Shown: positions 8,633 through 19,908 of the stretch, in pieces | How the letters are laid out: each line of letters begins with the position of its first letter | Position numbering within the stretch: position 1 is the stretch's first letter | From: Rhodobacterales bacterium 56_14_T64 | GTDB lineage: Bacteria > Pseudomonadota > Alphaproteobacteria > Rhodobacterales > Rhodobacteraceae | Direction: 5' to 3' | Assembly (NCBI GenBank): GCA_002162795.1 | Contig: MAAY01000081.1 | Location: forward strand, 1-41,229 | DNA: 41,229 nt | Notes under the pieces: generated by a model | What the model saw: the letters and a program-made list of their open reading frames with translations, nothing else | What the model was told of the DNA's origin: nothing | The model's database searches: none | Made by a program: the position numbers and the translations under genes

Positions 8633-9265
8633 CTACTTGCGACCAAAGATCAGCGTGTAATTCAGAGAAATTGCCTTGTACTCTGGGGAGTAAACGCTCG
8701 GGTGATCGACGGGTTTTGTCCTAGCGGATGACAGGTCATCGTAAATCAGTTCGATCCGATGGATGTTTTTGCCAACCTGCTTTTGCAGACCCACACCTAC
8801 AGTTAATCCAACGTTCACAGCGGGATCTTGTGTTGTCGGGTTGTCTGCCGCATCACCGCTTATCGCAGCCAGTCCAAGGGTACCAAAGAGCTCCAAATCT
8901 TTGCCAACTTCGGTCCCAACCAGACCACGAAGGCGTAATGTGCCAGTCTGCGAACAATAATACGGGCCGTTGGCCGATGTCTTGCAGGACATGCCAGTAA
9001 CATCGTCGTCAAAGTCAGCCCCTAAGCCAAAATCCAGGTTTGCTTCGGTCCCCCAAAAATGCCCGCCTTTATCCCAGCGGTATCCCAAGGTTCCGCCAAG
9101 CGTACCAAAGGTCGCACCGGATGTATTGGTCGTAAACAATATCGGATCTGATTCAGCGTCACTGACCCCAATCCCAACCCCATAGTAGATTCCGTCTGCC
9201 GATGCAGATGTTGTAAGCATTCCAATAGAAATTGACGCTGCGAAAGCGGTTCGAATGAAAGACAT
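8633..9265 (-). CDS. Outer-membrane beta-barrel protein
   Basis: A 210-residue exported protein. The start at 9265 gives a clean signal peptide (MSFIRTAFAASISIGMLTTSASA, cleavage after about residue 23), and GGAGAG precedes it by 6 bases. An in-frame ATG at 9316 would place a charged stretch before the signal and was rejected. The rest alternates polar and hydrophobic residues with many Gly and aromatic residues, as in small 8- to 10-stranded barrels, and ends with LNYTLIFGRK. Two Cys (about 115 and 124) could form a loop disulfide. No specific function can be assigned. Confidence 0.78.
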   Translation of the reverse strand: MSFIRTAFAASISIGMLTTSASADGIYYGVGIGVSDAESDPILFTTNTSGATFGTLGGTLGYRWDKGGHFWGTEANLDFGLGADFDDDVTGMSCKTSANGPYYCSQTGTLRLRGLVGTEVGKDLELFGTLGLAAISGDAADNPTTQDPAVNVGLTVGVGLQKQVGKNIHRIELIYDDLSSARTKPVDHPSVYSPEYKAISLNYTLIFGRK

Positions 9266-9491
9266 TCTTCTCTCCAGATAGTCCCTGCCGCGGGCACCGG
9301 CGGCGAAATAAACCATTTAAATACAATTTATTACCGACTGAATTCACTTGAATTTCACTCAAGTTATCAACGCAGTTTCTATGCACTCATAACTGAAAGT
9401 TACTAATGATGTTCGAACGTCACACTCCCGCCTGCGCGATAGGTTTCACCTAGCGGAAACAAGCTGTAAAGGGCGGCATTCTGGCAACAAA

Positions 9492-9517
9492 AAACCGGCC
9501 CACGATGGGGCCGGTTT
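9492..9517 (-). terminator. Rho-independent terminator of the atp operon
   Basis: AAACCGGCCC pairs with GGGCCGGTTT around a 6-base loop. On the - strand it is followed by TTTTTT (the A-run at 9489-9494). It lies just past the atpC stop. Confidence 0.9.
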
Positions 9518-9545
9518 CTATTTTCAGGTACAAGAACACCGTCCC

Positions 9546-9962
9546 TTACAGGTTGATGTGCTCGCCCAGTGCTTCCATGTCCGCCAGCAATTTGGTGGCG
9601 TCATCGACCAGGCTGTGATGCTCGGTCTTGTTCTCATGTGCCGCTGCATGAGCTGCACGCGCGGCTTCGATCAGTTCGTCCAGGTGATCCCGGGTCATCT
9701 CGGTCACCGGAATGGCTTTTTCAGCCAGCACCGACAAACCTTCAGAACCGATTTCAGCAAAACCGCCCGACACAACATAGTCCGAGTTTCCCTCGGGGCT
9801 TTCGACCCGCAGCAAACCTGGACGCAGGGTGGTGATGGTTGGCGCATGTGCGGGCATTGCCGTCATGTCGCCATCCGCACCCGGAATTTGAACCGCGGTC
9901 ACCTGAAGCGAAGCTAGGCTTCGCTCCGGGCTTACGAGATCGAATTGCATGGTATCAGCCAT
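9546..9962 (-). CDS. atpC: F1F0 ATP synthase subunit epsilon
   Basis: The epsilon subunit sits on the central stalk and couples rotation to catalysis, and it inhibits reverse hydrolysis. The 138-residue protein has the N-terminal beta-sandwich ([30 protein letters not shown]) and a C-terminal helical hairpin rich in Ala and Glu. GGAGGATCG precedes the ATG. It is last in the atpHAGDC operon, 11 bp after atpD, and is followed by a strong terminator. Confidence 0.95.
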   Translation of the reverse strand: MADTMQFDLVSPERSLASLQVTAVQIPGADGDMTAMPAHAPTITTLRPGLLRVESPEGNSDYVVSGGFAEIGSEGLSVLAEKAIPVTEMTRDHLDELIEAARAAHAAAHENKTEHHSLVDDATKLLADMEALGEHINL

Positions 9963-9973
9963 TACGATCCTCC

Positions 9974-12294
<2,321 letters not shown>

Positions 12295-12309
12295 TGCCGC
12301 GTCCCCTCC

Positions 12310-13848
12310 TTAAGCGAAATCAGCGGCGAATTCGTCCAACGCAGCTTTGATCTTGGTCTCGGCGTCGCCCTTGATTTTGGGGTCAGTCTCGGTGATCCAA
12401 TCCAGCAGATCCTGGTGCTTGGAGCGCAAGTGAGCCAACATGCCAGCCTCGTAACGGCCAACCGCCTTAACGTCGACCTTGTCCAGGTACCCTTTGGTAC
12501 CGGCAAAGATGACGCAGACGATTTCAGCGTTGGTCAGCGGAGAATACTGCGGCTGTTTCATCAGCTCGGTCAGACGCGCACCCCGGTTCAGCAGCTGCTG
12601 AGTGGAGGCGTCCAGATCGGAACCGAACTGCGCAAAGGCAGCCATTTCACGATACTGAGCCAATTCCAGTTTAACCGGACCAGCAACCGACTTCATGGCG
12701 TTGGTCTGAGCGGACGAACCCACACGAGACACCGACAGACCGGTGTTCACAGCAGGACGGATGCCCTGATAGAACAATTCGGTTTCCAGGAAGATCTGAC
12801 CATCGGTGATCGAAATCACGTTGGTTGGAATAAACGCCGAAACGTCGCCACCCTGGGTTTCGATGATCGGCAGCGCAGTCAGCGAGCCATTGCCGTGGTC
12901 GTCGCCCAATTTGGCCGAACGCTCAAGCAATCTGGAGTGAAGATAGAACACGTCACCTGGGTACGCTTCACGTCCGGGTGGACGACGCAGCAGCAGCGAC
13001 ATCTGACGGTAGGACACAGCTTGCTTGGACAGATCATCATAAACGATCAGTGCGTGGCGGCCGTTGTCCCGGAAGAACTCAGCCATGGCTGTCGCGGCGT
13101 AAGGTGCCAGGAACTGCATTGGGGCCGGATCAGATGCGGTCGCAGCCACCACGATGGAATATTCCATCGCGCCGGACTCTTCCAGCTTCTTCACCAGCTG
13201 AGCAACAGTCGAACGCTTCTGGCCGATGGCTACGTATACGCAGTACAGCTTTTTGCCTTCGTCGTCGCCGGCGGCTTCGTTGTAGGATTTTTGGTTCAGG
13301 ATCGTGTCCAGAGCAACGGCAGTTTTGCCGGTCTGACGGTCACCAATGATCAGCTCACGCTGGCCACGACCAATTGGGATCATCGCATCAACCGACTTCA
13401 GGCCAGTTGCCATCGGCTCGTGAACCGATTTACGCGGGATAATGCCCGGAGCTTTGACGTCAGCAATGCCGCGCTCGGTGGACTCAATCGGACCCTTGCC
13501 GTCGATCGGGTTACCCAAACCGTCAACAACGCGACCCAGCAGACCGTTACCAATTGGAACGTCCACGATCGAGTTGGTGCGCTTGACTGTGTCGCCTTCT
13601 TTGATGTCCCGGTCGGACCCAAAGATAACGATACCGACGTTGTCGCTTTCCAAGTTCAGCGCCATGCCCATGATGCCGCCGGGGAATTCGACCATTTCAC
13701 CAGCCTGGACATTGTCCAGACCGTAAACGCGGGCGATACCATCGCCAACGCTCAGCACGCGACCGATTTCAGCCACTTCGGCTTCTTGACCAAAGTTCTT
13801 GATCTGGTCTTTCAGGATTGCAGAAATCTCTGCAGCTTGGATACCCAT
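12310..13848 (-). CDS. atpA: F1F0 ATP synthase subunit alpha
   Basis: The non-catalytic nucleotide-binding subunit alternating with beta in F1. The 512-residue protein has the P-loop GDRQTGKT at residues 169-176 and the later segment [17 protein letters not shown] that includes the arginine finger. Its ATG follows the atpH stop with no gap (TAA then ATG), so translation is probably coupled. Length is standard. Confidence 0.98.
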   Translation of the reverse strand: MGIQAAEISAILKDQIKNFGQEAEVAEIGRVLSVGDGIARVYGLDNVQAGEMVEFPGGIMGMALNLESDNVGIVIFGSDRDIKEGDTVKRTNSIVDVPIGNGLLGRVVDGLGNPIDGKGPIESTERGIADVKAPGIIPRKSVHEPMATGLKSVDAMIPIGRGQRELIIGDRQTGKTAVALDTILNQKSYNEAAGDDEGKKLYCVYVAIGQKRSTVAQLVKKLEESGAMEYSIVVAATASDPAPMQFLAPYAATAMAEFFRDNGRHALIVYDDLSKQAVSYRQMSLLLRRPPGREAYPGDVFYLHSRLLERSAKLGDDHGNGSLTALPIIETQGGDVSAFIPTNVISITDGQIFLETELFYQGIRPAVNTGLSVSRVGSSAQTNAMKSVAGPVKLELAQYREMAAFAQFGSDLDASTQQLLNRGARLTELMKQPQYSPLTNAEIVCVIFAGTKGYLDKVDVKAVGRYEAGMLAHLRSKHQDLLDWITETDPKIKGDAETKIKAALDEFAADFA

Positions 13849-14415
13849 TTATCCGACCTCTTTCATTACATTCTGGAGGGAGTCGAGCTTGGAGCGGATC
13901 GAGCTATCGATCATCTTCGAGCCCACTTTGACGACGAGACCGCCGATAATATCCTTATCGACGGTTGCATTGATGGTAACTTTTTTGCCTACACGATCGC
14001 TGAGCGTCTTAGCCAGCTTATCGCTTTGGGTCTTGGTCAGCGCCTTGGCCGAGGTCACATCAGCTGTGACTTCGCCACGGGCCTCTGCCAATTGGCTACG
14101 CAGCGCGGTGATCAGCGCTGGAAGAACAAACAGACGGCGGTTTTCAGCCATCAGCGCCAGTGCGTTGCTCATCATGGGATCAAGCCCCATTTTGGCAGCA
14201 ATCGCAGTGATCGCGCCGCCCTGCTCTTCGCGCGACACAAGCGGCGAAGTGATCAGGTTGCGCAGATCAGCGCTGTCATCCAGCGCGGTTTGCAAAGCAC
14301 TGATGCTGGTTTCAAGGCCATCGAGGGCCTTGTTGTCATCTGCAATCTCAAAGATCGCAGTGGCATAGCGCGCGGCGATGCCTGCGGAAATCGAAGCTGG
14401 TTCGGACACGTCCAC
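13849..14415 (-). CDS. atpH: F1F0 ATP synthase subunit delta
   Basis: The peripheral-stalk subunit that ties the top of F1 to the b subunits. The 188-residue protein starts MDVSEPASISAGIAARYATAIF and ends SKLDSLQNVMKEVG, both typical of the Rhodobacteraceae protein. The start codon is GTG. GGAAGG directly abuts the GTG at 14415 but lies 6 bases before a second in-frame GTG at 14409, so translation may really begin two codons later. First gene of atpHAGDC. The F0 genes (atpB, E, F) are not in the window, as expected in this class. Confidence 0.95.
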   Translation of the reverse strand: MDVSEPASISAGIAARYATAIFEIADDNKALDGLETSISALQTALDDSADLRNLITSPLVSREEQGGAITAIAAKMGLDPMMSNALALMAENRRLFVLPALITALRSQLAEARGEVTADVTSAKALTKTQSDKLAKTLSDRVGKKVTINATVDKDIIGGLVVKVGSKMIDSSIRSKLDSLQNVMKEVG

Positions 14416-14786
14416 CCTTCCGATACTGGCCCCGGTACCATGCCTGTTGGCGGCGTCCGGGGGCGTGAGTCAGCCCTCCCATCACGGAAGGACGATAAAA
14501 TCAGCGTCGATGTAACAGAGCGCCAGCAACCTAGCAACATACTATAGCGGTAACGGCAAAAGTGCTTAACGTAGGCATTTCAACACTTTAGCCAAAGTGC
14601 GACCCTTTGAACCGCTTGAAAGAACAGAAAAAGGTAACGCTTTTGCAAGTTTTTCCGATTCCAAGCGGTGCCAAATGCAAAATCGCGCTGTGGATAAACC
14701 CCTGTCCGGGGGCATTTCACGGCCAAAAAGGCGTTTTTAGCGCGGGCGATGACGTATATAGGGAATCAACCTCTTACCGACCCAAA
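14416..14786. other. 371-bp intergenic region upstream of atpH
   Basis: No credible gene. On the - strand it must hold the atp operon promoter; TATAGT at about 14539-14544 (- strand) could be a -10 box, but no convincing -35 box is at the right distance. The part near 14690-14740 has short inverted repeats that may end the methyltransferase transcript, without a clean T-run. Confidence 0.4.
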
Positions 14787-15533
14787 TCACGCAGGTTCCG
14801 GCATCGGGTTAGATAGACCTTCCAGCACCCGAATGCGGCTGCGGGCTTTCACCTTTGTCGCCAACCCACGCGGCTGATGGACCTGCTTGCTGACCTCGAC
14901 CAAGAACACGCCGCCTGCCAGCATTGCCGGAAGGTGCCGCCCCGCCTTTTCAAACAGTGGCCCAGATTTCAGCCAGAACCGCCGCATCGACGGCAATTGG
15001 TACAGCGCCGCGGCGTGACGCTCGGTCGTGAACTGATGCGCCCTCAGCTGGCTCTCCAACTGCCCCAGAGTATAAGGACGGCCATAGCCAAACGGCGTCT
15101 TGTCCGAGCGCGACCACAGCCCAGCCCGGTTTGGCACCACAAAAATCGCACGCCCCCCCGGCCCCAGCACGCGCCAGCACTCCTCCAGCAGTTTGGCCGG
15201 ATGGTCCGAGGTCTCTAACCCGTGCATCACCACCAGCCGATCTACACGCCCAGTGTCCAGCGGCCAGCTGGTCTCTTCGCACAGGACTGACACATTGGGC
15301 ATCCCGGCGGGCCATTGCATCACCCCCTGCGGCCCCGGCATCAGTGCAATCACTCGGCGTGCCTCGGGTAGATAGGGGCGCATCAGCGGCGCGGCAAAGC
15401 CGAACCCCGCCATGGTTTGCCCTGTCGCCTCGGGCCACATTTGCAGCAGCCGGGCCCGGATCGAGGCCTGCGCCGCACGCCCCAGAGTGCTGCGATAATA
15501 GAAGTTTCTCAAATCTTGCACATCAAGATGCAT
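14787..15533 (-). CDS. Class I SAM-dependent methyltransferase
   Basis: A 248-residue protein with the Methyltransf_11-type order: a region [40 protein letters not shown] (split here only for description; about residues 97-136) matching motifs II-III. The usual glycine-rich motif I is weak ([11 protein letters not shown]), so cofactor binding is less certain than the fold. It is divergent from gloB with 62 bp between starts, an arrangement I believe is common in Roseobacters. Substrate unknown. Confidence 0.78.
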   Translation of the reverse strand: MHLDVQDLRNFYYRSTLGRAAQASIRARLLQMWPEATGQTMAGFGFAAPLMRPYLPEARRVIALMPGPQGVMQWPAGMPNVSVLCEETSWPLDTGRVDRLVVMHGLETSDHPAKLLEECWRVLGPGGRAIFVVPNRAGLWSRSDKTPFGYGRPYTLGQLESQLRAHQFTTERHAAALYQLPSMRRFWLKSGPLFEKAGRHLPAMLAGGVFLVEVSKQVHQPRGLATKVKARSRIRVLEGLSNPMPEPA

Positions 15534-15595
15534 TGCGGGCGCCCGTCGCTTCAGTCAGTCTGGCTTACAGTTTAACCATGACAAGGCGAATGACC

Positions 15596-16363
15596 ATGCC
15601 TCTTGAGATCATAACCATCCCGTGCCTTGCAGATAACTATGCCTTTCTAATGCATGACCCTGACAGTGGCGTGACAGGGCTGGTCGACGCGCCTGAAGCG
15701 GCACCGATCAAGGCTGAGCTGGACAGGCGCGGATGGGGATTGGATTTTGTGCTGCTGACCCATCACCACTGGGATCACATCGATGCCCTCGACGAATTGC
15801 GCCAGATCTATAAGCCAAGCGTCGTCGGTGCCGAGGCCGACGCCCACCGATTGCCGCCGCTGGAAGTGGCAGTGAAAGAGGGCACTGCATTCTCTTTCGC
15901 GGAAGAGGACGTACAGATCATTGAGGTGCCAGGTCATACGGTCGGCCACATCGCCTTCTACCTGCCCGAATCGCGCGCCGTGTTTACCGCCGACAGTTTG
16001 ATGGCTTTGGGATGCGGGCGCTTGTTCGAGGGCAGCCCGGCACAGATGTGGCACAGCCTCAACAAACTGGCAGCGCTGCCATCAGACATCATGGTTTATT
16101 CCGGTCATGAATACACCCAATCCAACGCTGACTTTGCGTTAACCATCGAACCCGACAACCCCGCGTTGCAGGCCCGAGTCGCAGGCATCAAAAAAGCACG
16201 TAACGCGGGCGTCGCCACTGTGCCTTCACCCCTTTCTTTGGAATTGTCGACAAATCCTTTCCTGCGTGCAGGTGTGGCTGAAGTTAAGCAGGCCATGGGA
16301 ATGCAAGGTCATGATTCAGAACAGGTATTTACTGAAATTCGCAAACGAAAAGACAACTTTTGA
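15596..16363 (+). CDS. gloB: Hydroxyacylglutathione hydrolase (glyoxalase II)
   Basis: Hydrolyses S-lactoylglutathione to lactate and glutathione, completing methylglyoxal detoxification. The 255-residue metallo-beta-lactamase-fold protein has the metal motif THHHWDH (55-61), the third-ligand segment VPGHTVGH, the bridging Asp in FTADSLMALGCGRLFEG, and YSGHEYT. The C-terminal substrate-binding half is present (NPFLRAG). Two other in-frame ATGs (15578, 15590) exist; 15596 gives the normal family N-terminus MPLEIITIPCLADNY, with AAGG about 10 bases upstream. Confidence 0.95.
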   Translation: MPLEIITIPCLADNYAFLMHDPDSGVTGLVDAPEAAPIKAELDRRGWGLDFVLLTHHHWDHIDALDELRQIYKPSVVGAEADAHRLPPLEVAVKEGTAFSFAEEDVQIIEVPGHTVGHIAFYLPESRAVFTADSLMALGCGRLFEGSPAQMWHSLNKLAALPSDIMVYSGHEYTQSNADFALTIEPDNPALQARVAGIKKARNAGVATVPSPLSLELSTNPFLRAGVAEVKQAMGMQGHDSEQVFTEIRKRKDNF

Positions 16364-16392
16364 CAGCTCACGGCACTGGGAAAAAAACCACG

Positions 16393-16420
16393 GTCACAGG
16401 GAATGTGACTACTATTTTTA
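16393..16420 (+). terminator. Possible gloB terminator
   Basis: GTCACA pairs with TGTGAC around GGGAA (16393-16409), and ATTTTTA follows after a few bases. The stem is short, so this is a weak call. It lies about 30 bp after gloB. Confidence 0.4.
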
Positions 16421-16543
16421 AGAAAAGCCTTGAAGCTGCGGCTCTATCAACCAAAATCTAACACTATGAGGACATGGTTGGTTCAAGGGGAAGATTGGTA
16501 AACACATGGTCTCTCCACCGACCCAAGACAGAGGAGCACGCCC

Positions 16544-18865
16544 GTGCCTTCATTCTCGAGCACACTAGAAACAGCCATCCATGCCGCGCTTGCGCTGGCA
16601 AATGAACGGCGACACGAATTCGCCACCCTTGAACACCTGCTGCTGTCCTTGCTGGACGAGCCTGAGGCCGCTCGCGTGATGCAAGCCTGCAGCGTTGATC
16701 TGGTTGAGTTGCGCAAAACGCTGGTGGAATTTGTCGACGAAGATCTGGCCAATCTGGTCACTGACATCGACGGTTCCGAAGCAGTGCCAACAGCCGCGTT
16801 CCAGCGGGTGATCCAGCGCGCCGCGATCCACGTTCAAAGTTCCGGCCGCACCGAAGTGACCGGCGCCAACGTACTGGTGGCGATCTTTGCCGAACGCGAA
16901 AGCGATGCGGCCTATTTCCTGCAGGATCAGGAAATGACACGTTATGATGCGGTGAACTACATCGCCCATGGTGTAGCCAAGGATCCCGCCTTTGGTGATC
17001 CACGCCCGGTCACCGGTGCGCATGACCCAGAAGATGAAATCCAGACCGTCACCGATGAGGACAAAAAGGAAAGCGCGCTTGATAAATACTGCGTTGATCT
17101 GAATGCCAAATCACGTGAGGGCGAAATTGACCCGCTGATTGGCCGCGACCAAGAGGTCGAGCGCTGCATCCAGGTGCTGTGCCGCCGCCGCAAGAACAAC
17201 CCGCTGCTGGTGGGCGATCCCGGTGTGGGCAAAACCGCCATCGCCGAGGGTCTTGCGCGCAAAATCGTGGCTGGTGAAATCCCGGAGGTTCTGTCGAAAA
17301 CCACCATATTCTCGCTCGACATGGGCGCGCTGCTGGCCGGCACCCGCTATCGCGGCGATTTTGAGGAACGCCTGAAAGCCGTGGTGACCGAGCTGGAAGA
17401 CCACCCGGATGGGGTGCTGTTCATCGACGAGATCCACACAGTGATTGGGGCCGGTGCCACGTCTGGCGGCGCAATGGATGCCTCTAACCTGCTGAAACCT
17501 GCCCTGCAGGGCGGCAAACTGCGCACCATGGGATCCACCACTTACAAAGAATTCCGTCAGCACTTTGAAAAGGACCGGGCGCTGGCGCGTCGGTTCCAGA
17601 AAATCGACGTCGCCGAACCCTCGGTCGACGATTCGGTGAAGATCCTGAGGGGGCTCAAACCCTACTTTGAAGAACACCACGGTACCAAATACACCGTTGA
17701 GGCGATCAAAACCGCCGTGGAACTGGCTGCACGTTATATCAACGACCGTAAACTGCCCGACAGCGCGATTGACGTGATCGATGAAGCTGGCGCTGCTCAG
17801 CATCTGATCATCGAAAGCAAGCGGCGCAAAACAATCGGTGTCAAAGAGATCGAGGCTGTGGTCGCTAAAATCGCCCGCATTCCTCCCAAGACTGTCTCGA
17901 AAGACGACACCACCGTGCTGAAAGACCTGGAAAAGTCGCTCAAACGGGTGGTGTTTGGTCAGGACAAGGCCATTGGCGCGCTATCTTCAGCGATCAAGCT
18001 GGCCCGCGCAGGTCTGCGTGAACCTGAAAAGCCAATTGGCAACTACCTGTTCACCGGCCCTACGGGTGTCGGCAAAACCGAGGTGGCCAAACAGCTGTCC
18101 GATATGCTGGGGCTGGAACTGCTGCGCTTTGACATGTCCGAATACATGGAGAAACACGCAGTCTCACGTCTGATTGGCGCGCCTCCGGGCTATGTCGGAT
18201 TTGATCAGGGCGGGTTGCTGACTGATGGTGTTGATCAGCACCCGCATTGCGTACTGTTGCTGGACGAGATCGAAAAGGCGCACCCGGATGTGTTCAATAT
18301 CCTGCTGCAGGTGATGGACCACGGTGAGCTGACTGACCACAATGGTCGCACGGTGAACTTCCGCAATGTGATCCTGATCATGACCTCTAATGCTGGCGCG
18401 TCGGAAATGGCAAAATCCGCCATTGGCTTTGGCCGCGACCGTCGCGAGGGCGAGGACACAGCCGCAGTTGAACGCACCTTTACGCCGGAATTCCGCAACC
18501 GTCTGGACGCGGTGATCTCCTTTGCGCCTCTGCCCAAAGAAGTCATCATGCAGGTGGTCGAGAAATTCGTACTGCAGCTCGAGGCGCAATTGCTGGATCG
18601 CAATGTATCGATTGAGCTGACCCGTCCGGCTGCTGAATGGATTTCCAACAAGGGCTATGATGACAAGATGGGCGCACGACCACTGGCACGTGTGATCCAA
18701 GAGTACATCAAAAAACCTCTGGCCGAAGAACTCCTGTTTGGCAAACTCGCCAAAGGTGGGCTGGTCAAAGTGGGCATCAAGGATGGTGCTCTTGATCTGC
18801 GCGTCGAAGGTCCGGCCAAGCCGCGGATTACGGGTGATAAGCCACCCCTGTTGACCGCCGACTGA
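16544..18865 (+). CDS. clpA: ATP-dependent Clp protease ATP-binding subunit ClpA
   Basis: A AAA+ unfoldase that feeds substrates to ClpP. The 773-residue protein has the double Clp_N domain (about 1-145) and two AAA modules. P-loops are GDPGVGKT (224-231) and GPTGVGKT (505-512), with Walker B sequences LFIDEIH and LLLDEIEKA. The ClpP-docking loop IGF is present in [10 protein letters not shown] near 624. The start is GTG, with GAGGAG 7 bases before it. The adaptor gene clpS, often next to clpA, is not seen here. The M23 peptidase gene follows after 2 bp. Confidence 0.97.
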   Translation: MPSFSSTLETAIHAALALANERRHEFATLEHLLLSLLDEPEAARVMQACSVDLVELRKTLVEFVDEDLANLVTDIDGSEAVPTAAFQRVIQRAAIHVQSSGRTEVTGANVLVAIFAERESDAAYFLQDQEMTRYDAVNYIAHGVAKDPAFGDPRPVTGAHDPEDEIQTVTDEDKKESALDKYCVDLNAKSREGEIDPLIGRDQEVERCIQVLCRRRKNNPLLVGDPGVGKTAIAEGLARKIVAGEIPEVLSKTTIFSLDMGALLAGTRYRGDFEERLKAVVTELEDHPDGVLFIDEIHTVIGAGATSGGAMDASNLLKPALQGGKLRTMGSTTYKEFRQHFEKDRALARRFQKIDVAEPSVDDSVKILRGLKPYFEEHHGTKYTVEAIKTAVELAARYINDRKLPDSAIDVIDEAGAAQHLIIESKRRKTIGVKEIEAVVAKIARIPPKTVSKDDTTVLKDLEKSLKRVVFGQDKAIGALSSAIKLARAGLREPEKPIGNYLFTGPTGVGKTEVAKQLSDMLGLELLRFDMSEYMEKHAVSRLIGAPPGYVGFDQGGLLTDGVDQHPHCVLLLDEIEKAHPDVFNILLQVMDHGELTDHNGRTVNFRNVILIMTSNAGASEMAKSAIGFGRDRREGEDTAAVERTFTPEFRNRLDAVISFAPLPKEVIMQVVEKFVLQLEAQLLDRNVSIELTRPAAEWISNKGYDDKMGARPLARVIQEYIKKPLAEELLFGKLAKGGLVKVGIKDGALDLRVEGPAKPRITGDKPPLLTAD

Positions 18866-18867
18866 GG

Positions 18868-19821
18868 ATGCGCAGGGCTGCCCTCCTGGCCCTGTCTCTC
18901 ACGCTCGCCCCCCCTGTGGTGGCGAGCGATTTTTTGTTGGGCCTGCCGATTGACTGCGCACTGGGGCAGACCTGTTTCATCCAGAATTTTGTGGATCGAG
19001 ATCCCGGTCCCGCTGTGCGCGATTATCAATGCGGCGGGCTGAGTTATGACGGCCACAAGGGCACTGACTTCCGGCTGCCAACGCTGGCGGACATGGCGCG
19101 CGGTGTAAATGTACTGGCCGCCGCTCCTGGTGTTGTGCGCGGAATGCGCGACGGTGTCCCAGACGTAGGTCCAACCGCAGCCACCGCAGGCAAGGAATGC
19201 GGCAACGGCGTGGTTCTGCGCCATGAGGATGGTTGGGAAACCCAATATTGCCATCTGAAATCCGGCTCAATACGGGTGCAAACCGGTCAACGGGTCACGG
19301 CCGGTACGATCCTGGGCCAAATTGGGCTTAGCGGAAAATCCGAATTTCCACATCTGCACCTCAGCTTGCGCCAGAACGGCGAGGTGGTTGATCCCTTTGA
19401 CCTGTCCACCGCCGCAAGCTGCGGTGAGAACGGCGGCTCCCTGTGGCAAGATGCGTTCGCCTATCATGCCGGCGGTCTGTTGGGCAGCGGCTTTAACGCT
19501 GCGGTGCCGGACTACTCTGAGATAAAGGCAGGTACTGCGGAGCAAAGCCCACTGCGGACCACTGCGCCTGCGCTGGTGTTCTGGGCGCATGCCTTTGGCG
19601 GCCAAAAGGGGGATGTCCTGACACTGACCGTGGACGGCCCCGAGGGACGCCTGGTAAATCATCGCGCCACTCTATCCAAGGATCAGGCAGAGTTTTTTCG
19701 TGCGGCAGGCAAACGTTTATCAACGGACGGATGGTCACTAGGGGCCTATACCGGCACTGCTACGTTGATCCGCAATGGCACCGAGATCAGCCAGTTCACC
19801 TCTCCGATGACGATTCAGTAA
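18868..19821 (+). CDS. Secreted M23-family peptidoglycan endopeptidase
   Basis: A 317-residue exported protein with a signal peptide (MRRAALLALSLTLAPPVVA, about 1-19) and a LytM/M23 domain. Metal-binding elements seen are the DGHKGTDFRL segment (HxxxD) and HLHLSLR (HxH) further on. This predicts a zinc metallopeptidase cutting peptidoglycan cross-links or glycine-containing peptides in the periplasm. Several cysteines (CALGQTC, C in GKECGNG) suggest disulfides. The C-terminal third has no assigned domain. It begins 2 bp after clpA, so it is probably co-transcribed despite acting in another compartment. Confidence 0.88.
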   Translation: MRRAALLALSLTLAPPVVASDFLLGLPIDCALGQTCFIQNFVDRDPGPAVRDYQCGGLSYDGHKGTDFRLPTLADMARGVNVLAAAPGVVRGMRDGVPDVGPTAATAGKECGNGVVLRHEDGWETQYCHLKSGSIRVQTGQRVTAGTILGQIGLSGKSEFPHLHLSLRQNGEVVDPFDLSTAASCGENGGSLWQDAFAYHAGGLLGSGFNAAVPDYSEIKAGTAEQSPLRTTAPALVFWAHAFGGQKGDVLTLTVDGPEGRLVNHRATLSKDQAEFFRAAGKRLSTDGWSLGAYTGTATLIRNGTEISQFTSPMTIQ

Positions 19822-19850
19822 AACCGATATCCCTATGCAGCAATGCAGCC

Positions 19851-19893
19851 CGGAATTTTCGAAAATTCCGAACCGGAAAATTCGAATTTCCGG
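19851..19893. repeat. Pair of AT-rich palindromes between convergent genes
   Basis: CGGAATTTTCGAAAATTCCG (19851-19870) is a perfect 20-bp palindrome. It is followed by CCGGAAA and TTTCCGG arms (19873-19893) flanking ATTCGAA. They lie between the M23 peptidase (+) and the OmpA-like gene (-). They could act as a bidirectional terminator or belong to a dispersed palindromic repeat family. Confidence 0.75.
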
Positions 19894-19908
19894 AGACCCA
19901 CCGCATAG

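Noticed and set aside
12415-14547. 710-codon open frame on the + strand across atpA and atpH
   Set aside because: It is antisense to two certain genes, has no recognisable domain and reflects codon bias on the opposite strand.
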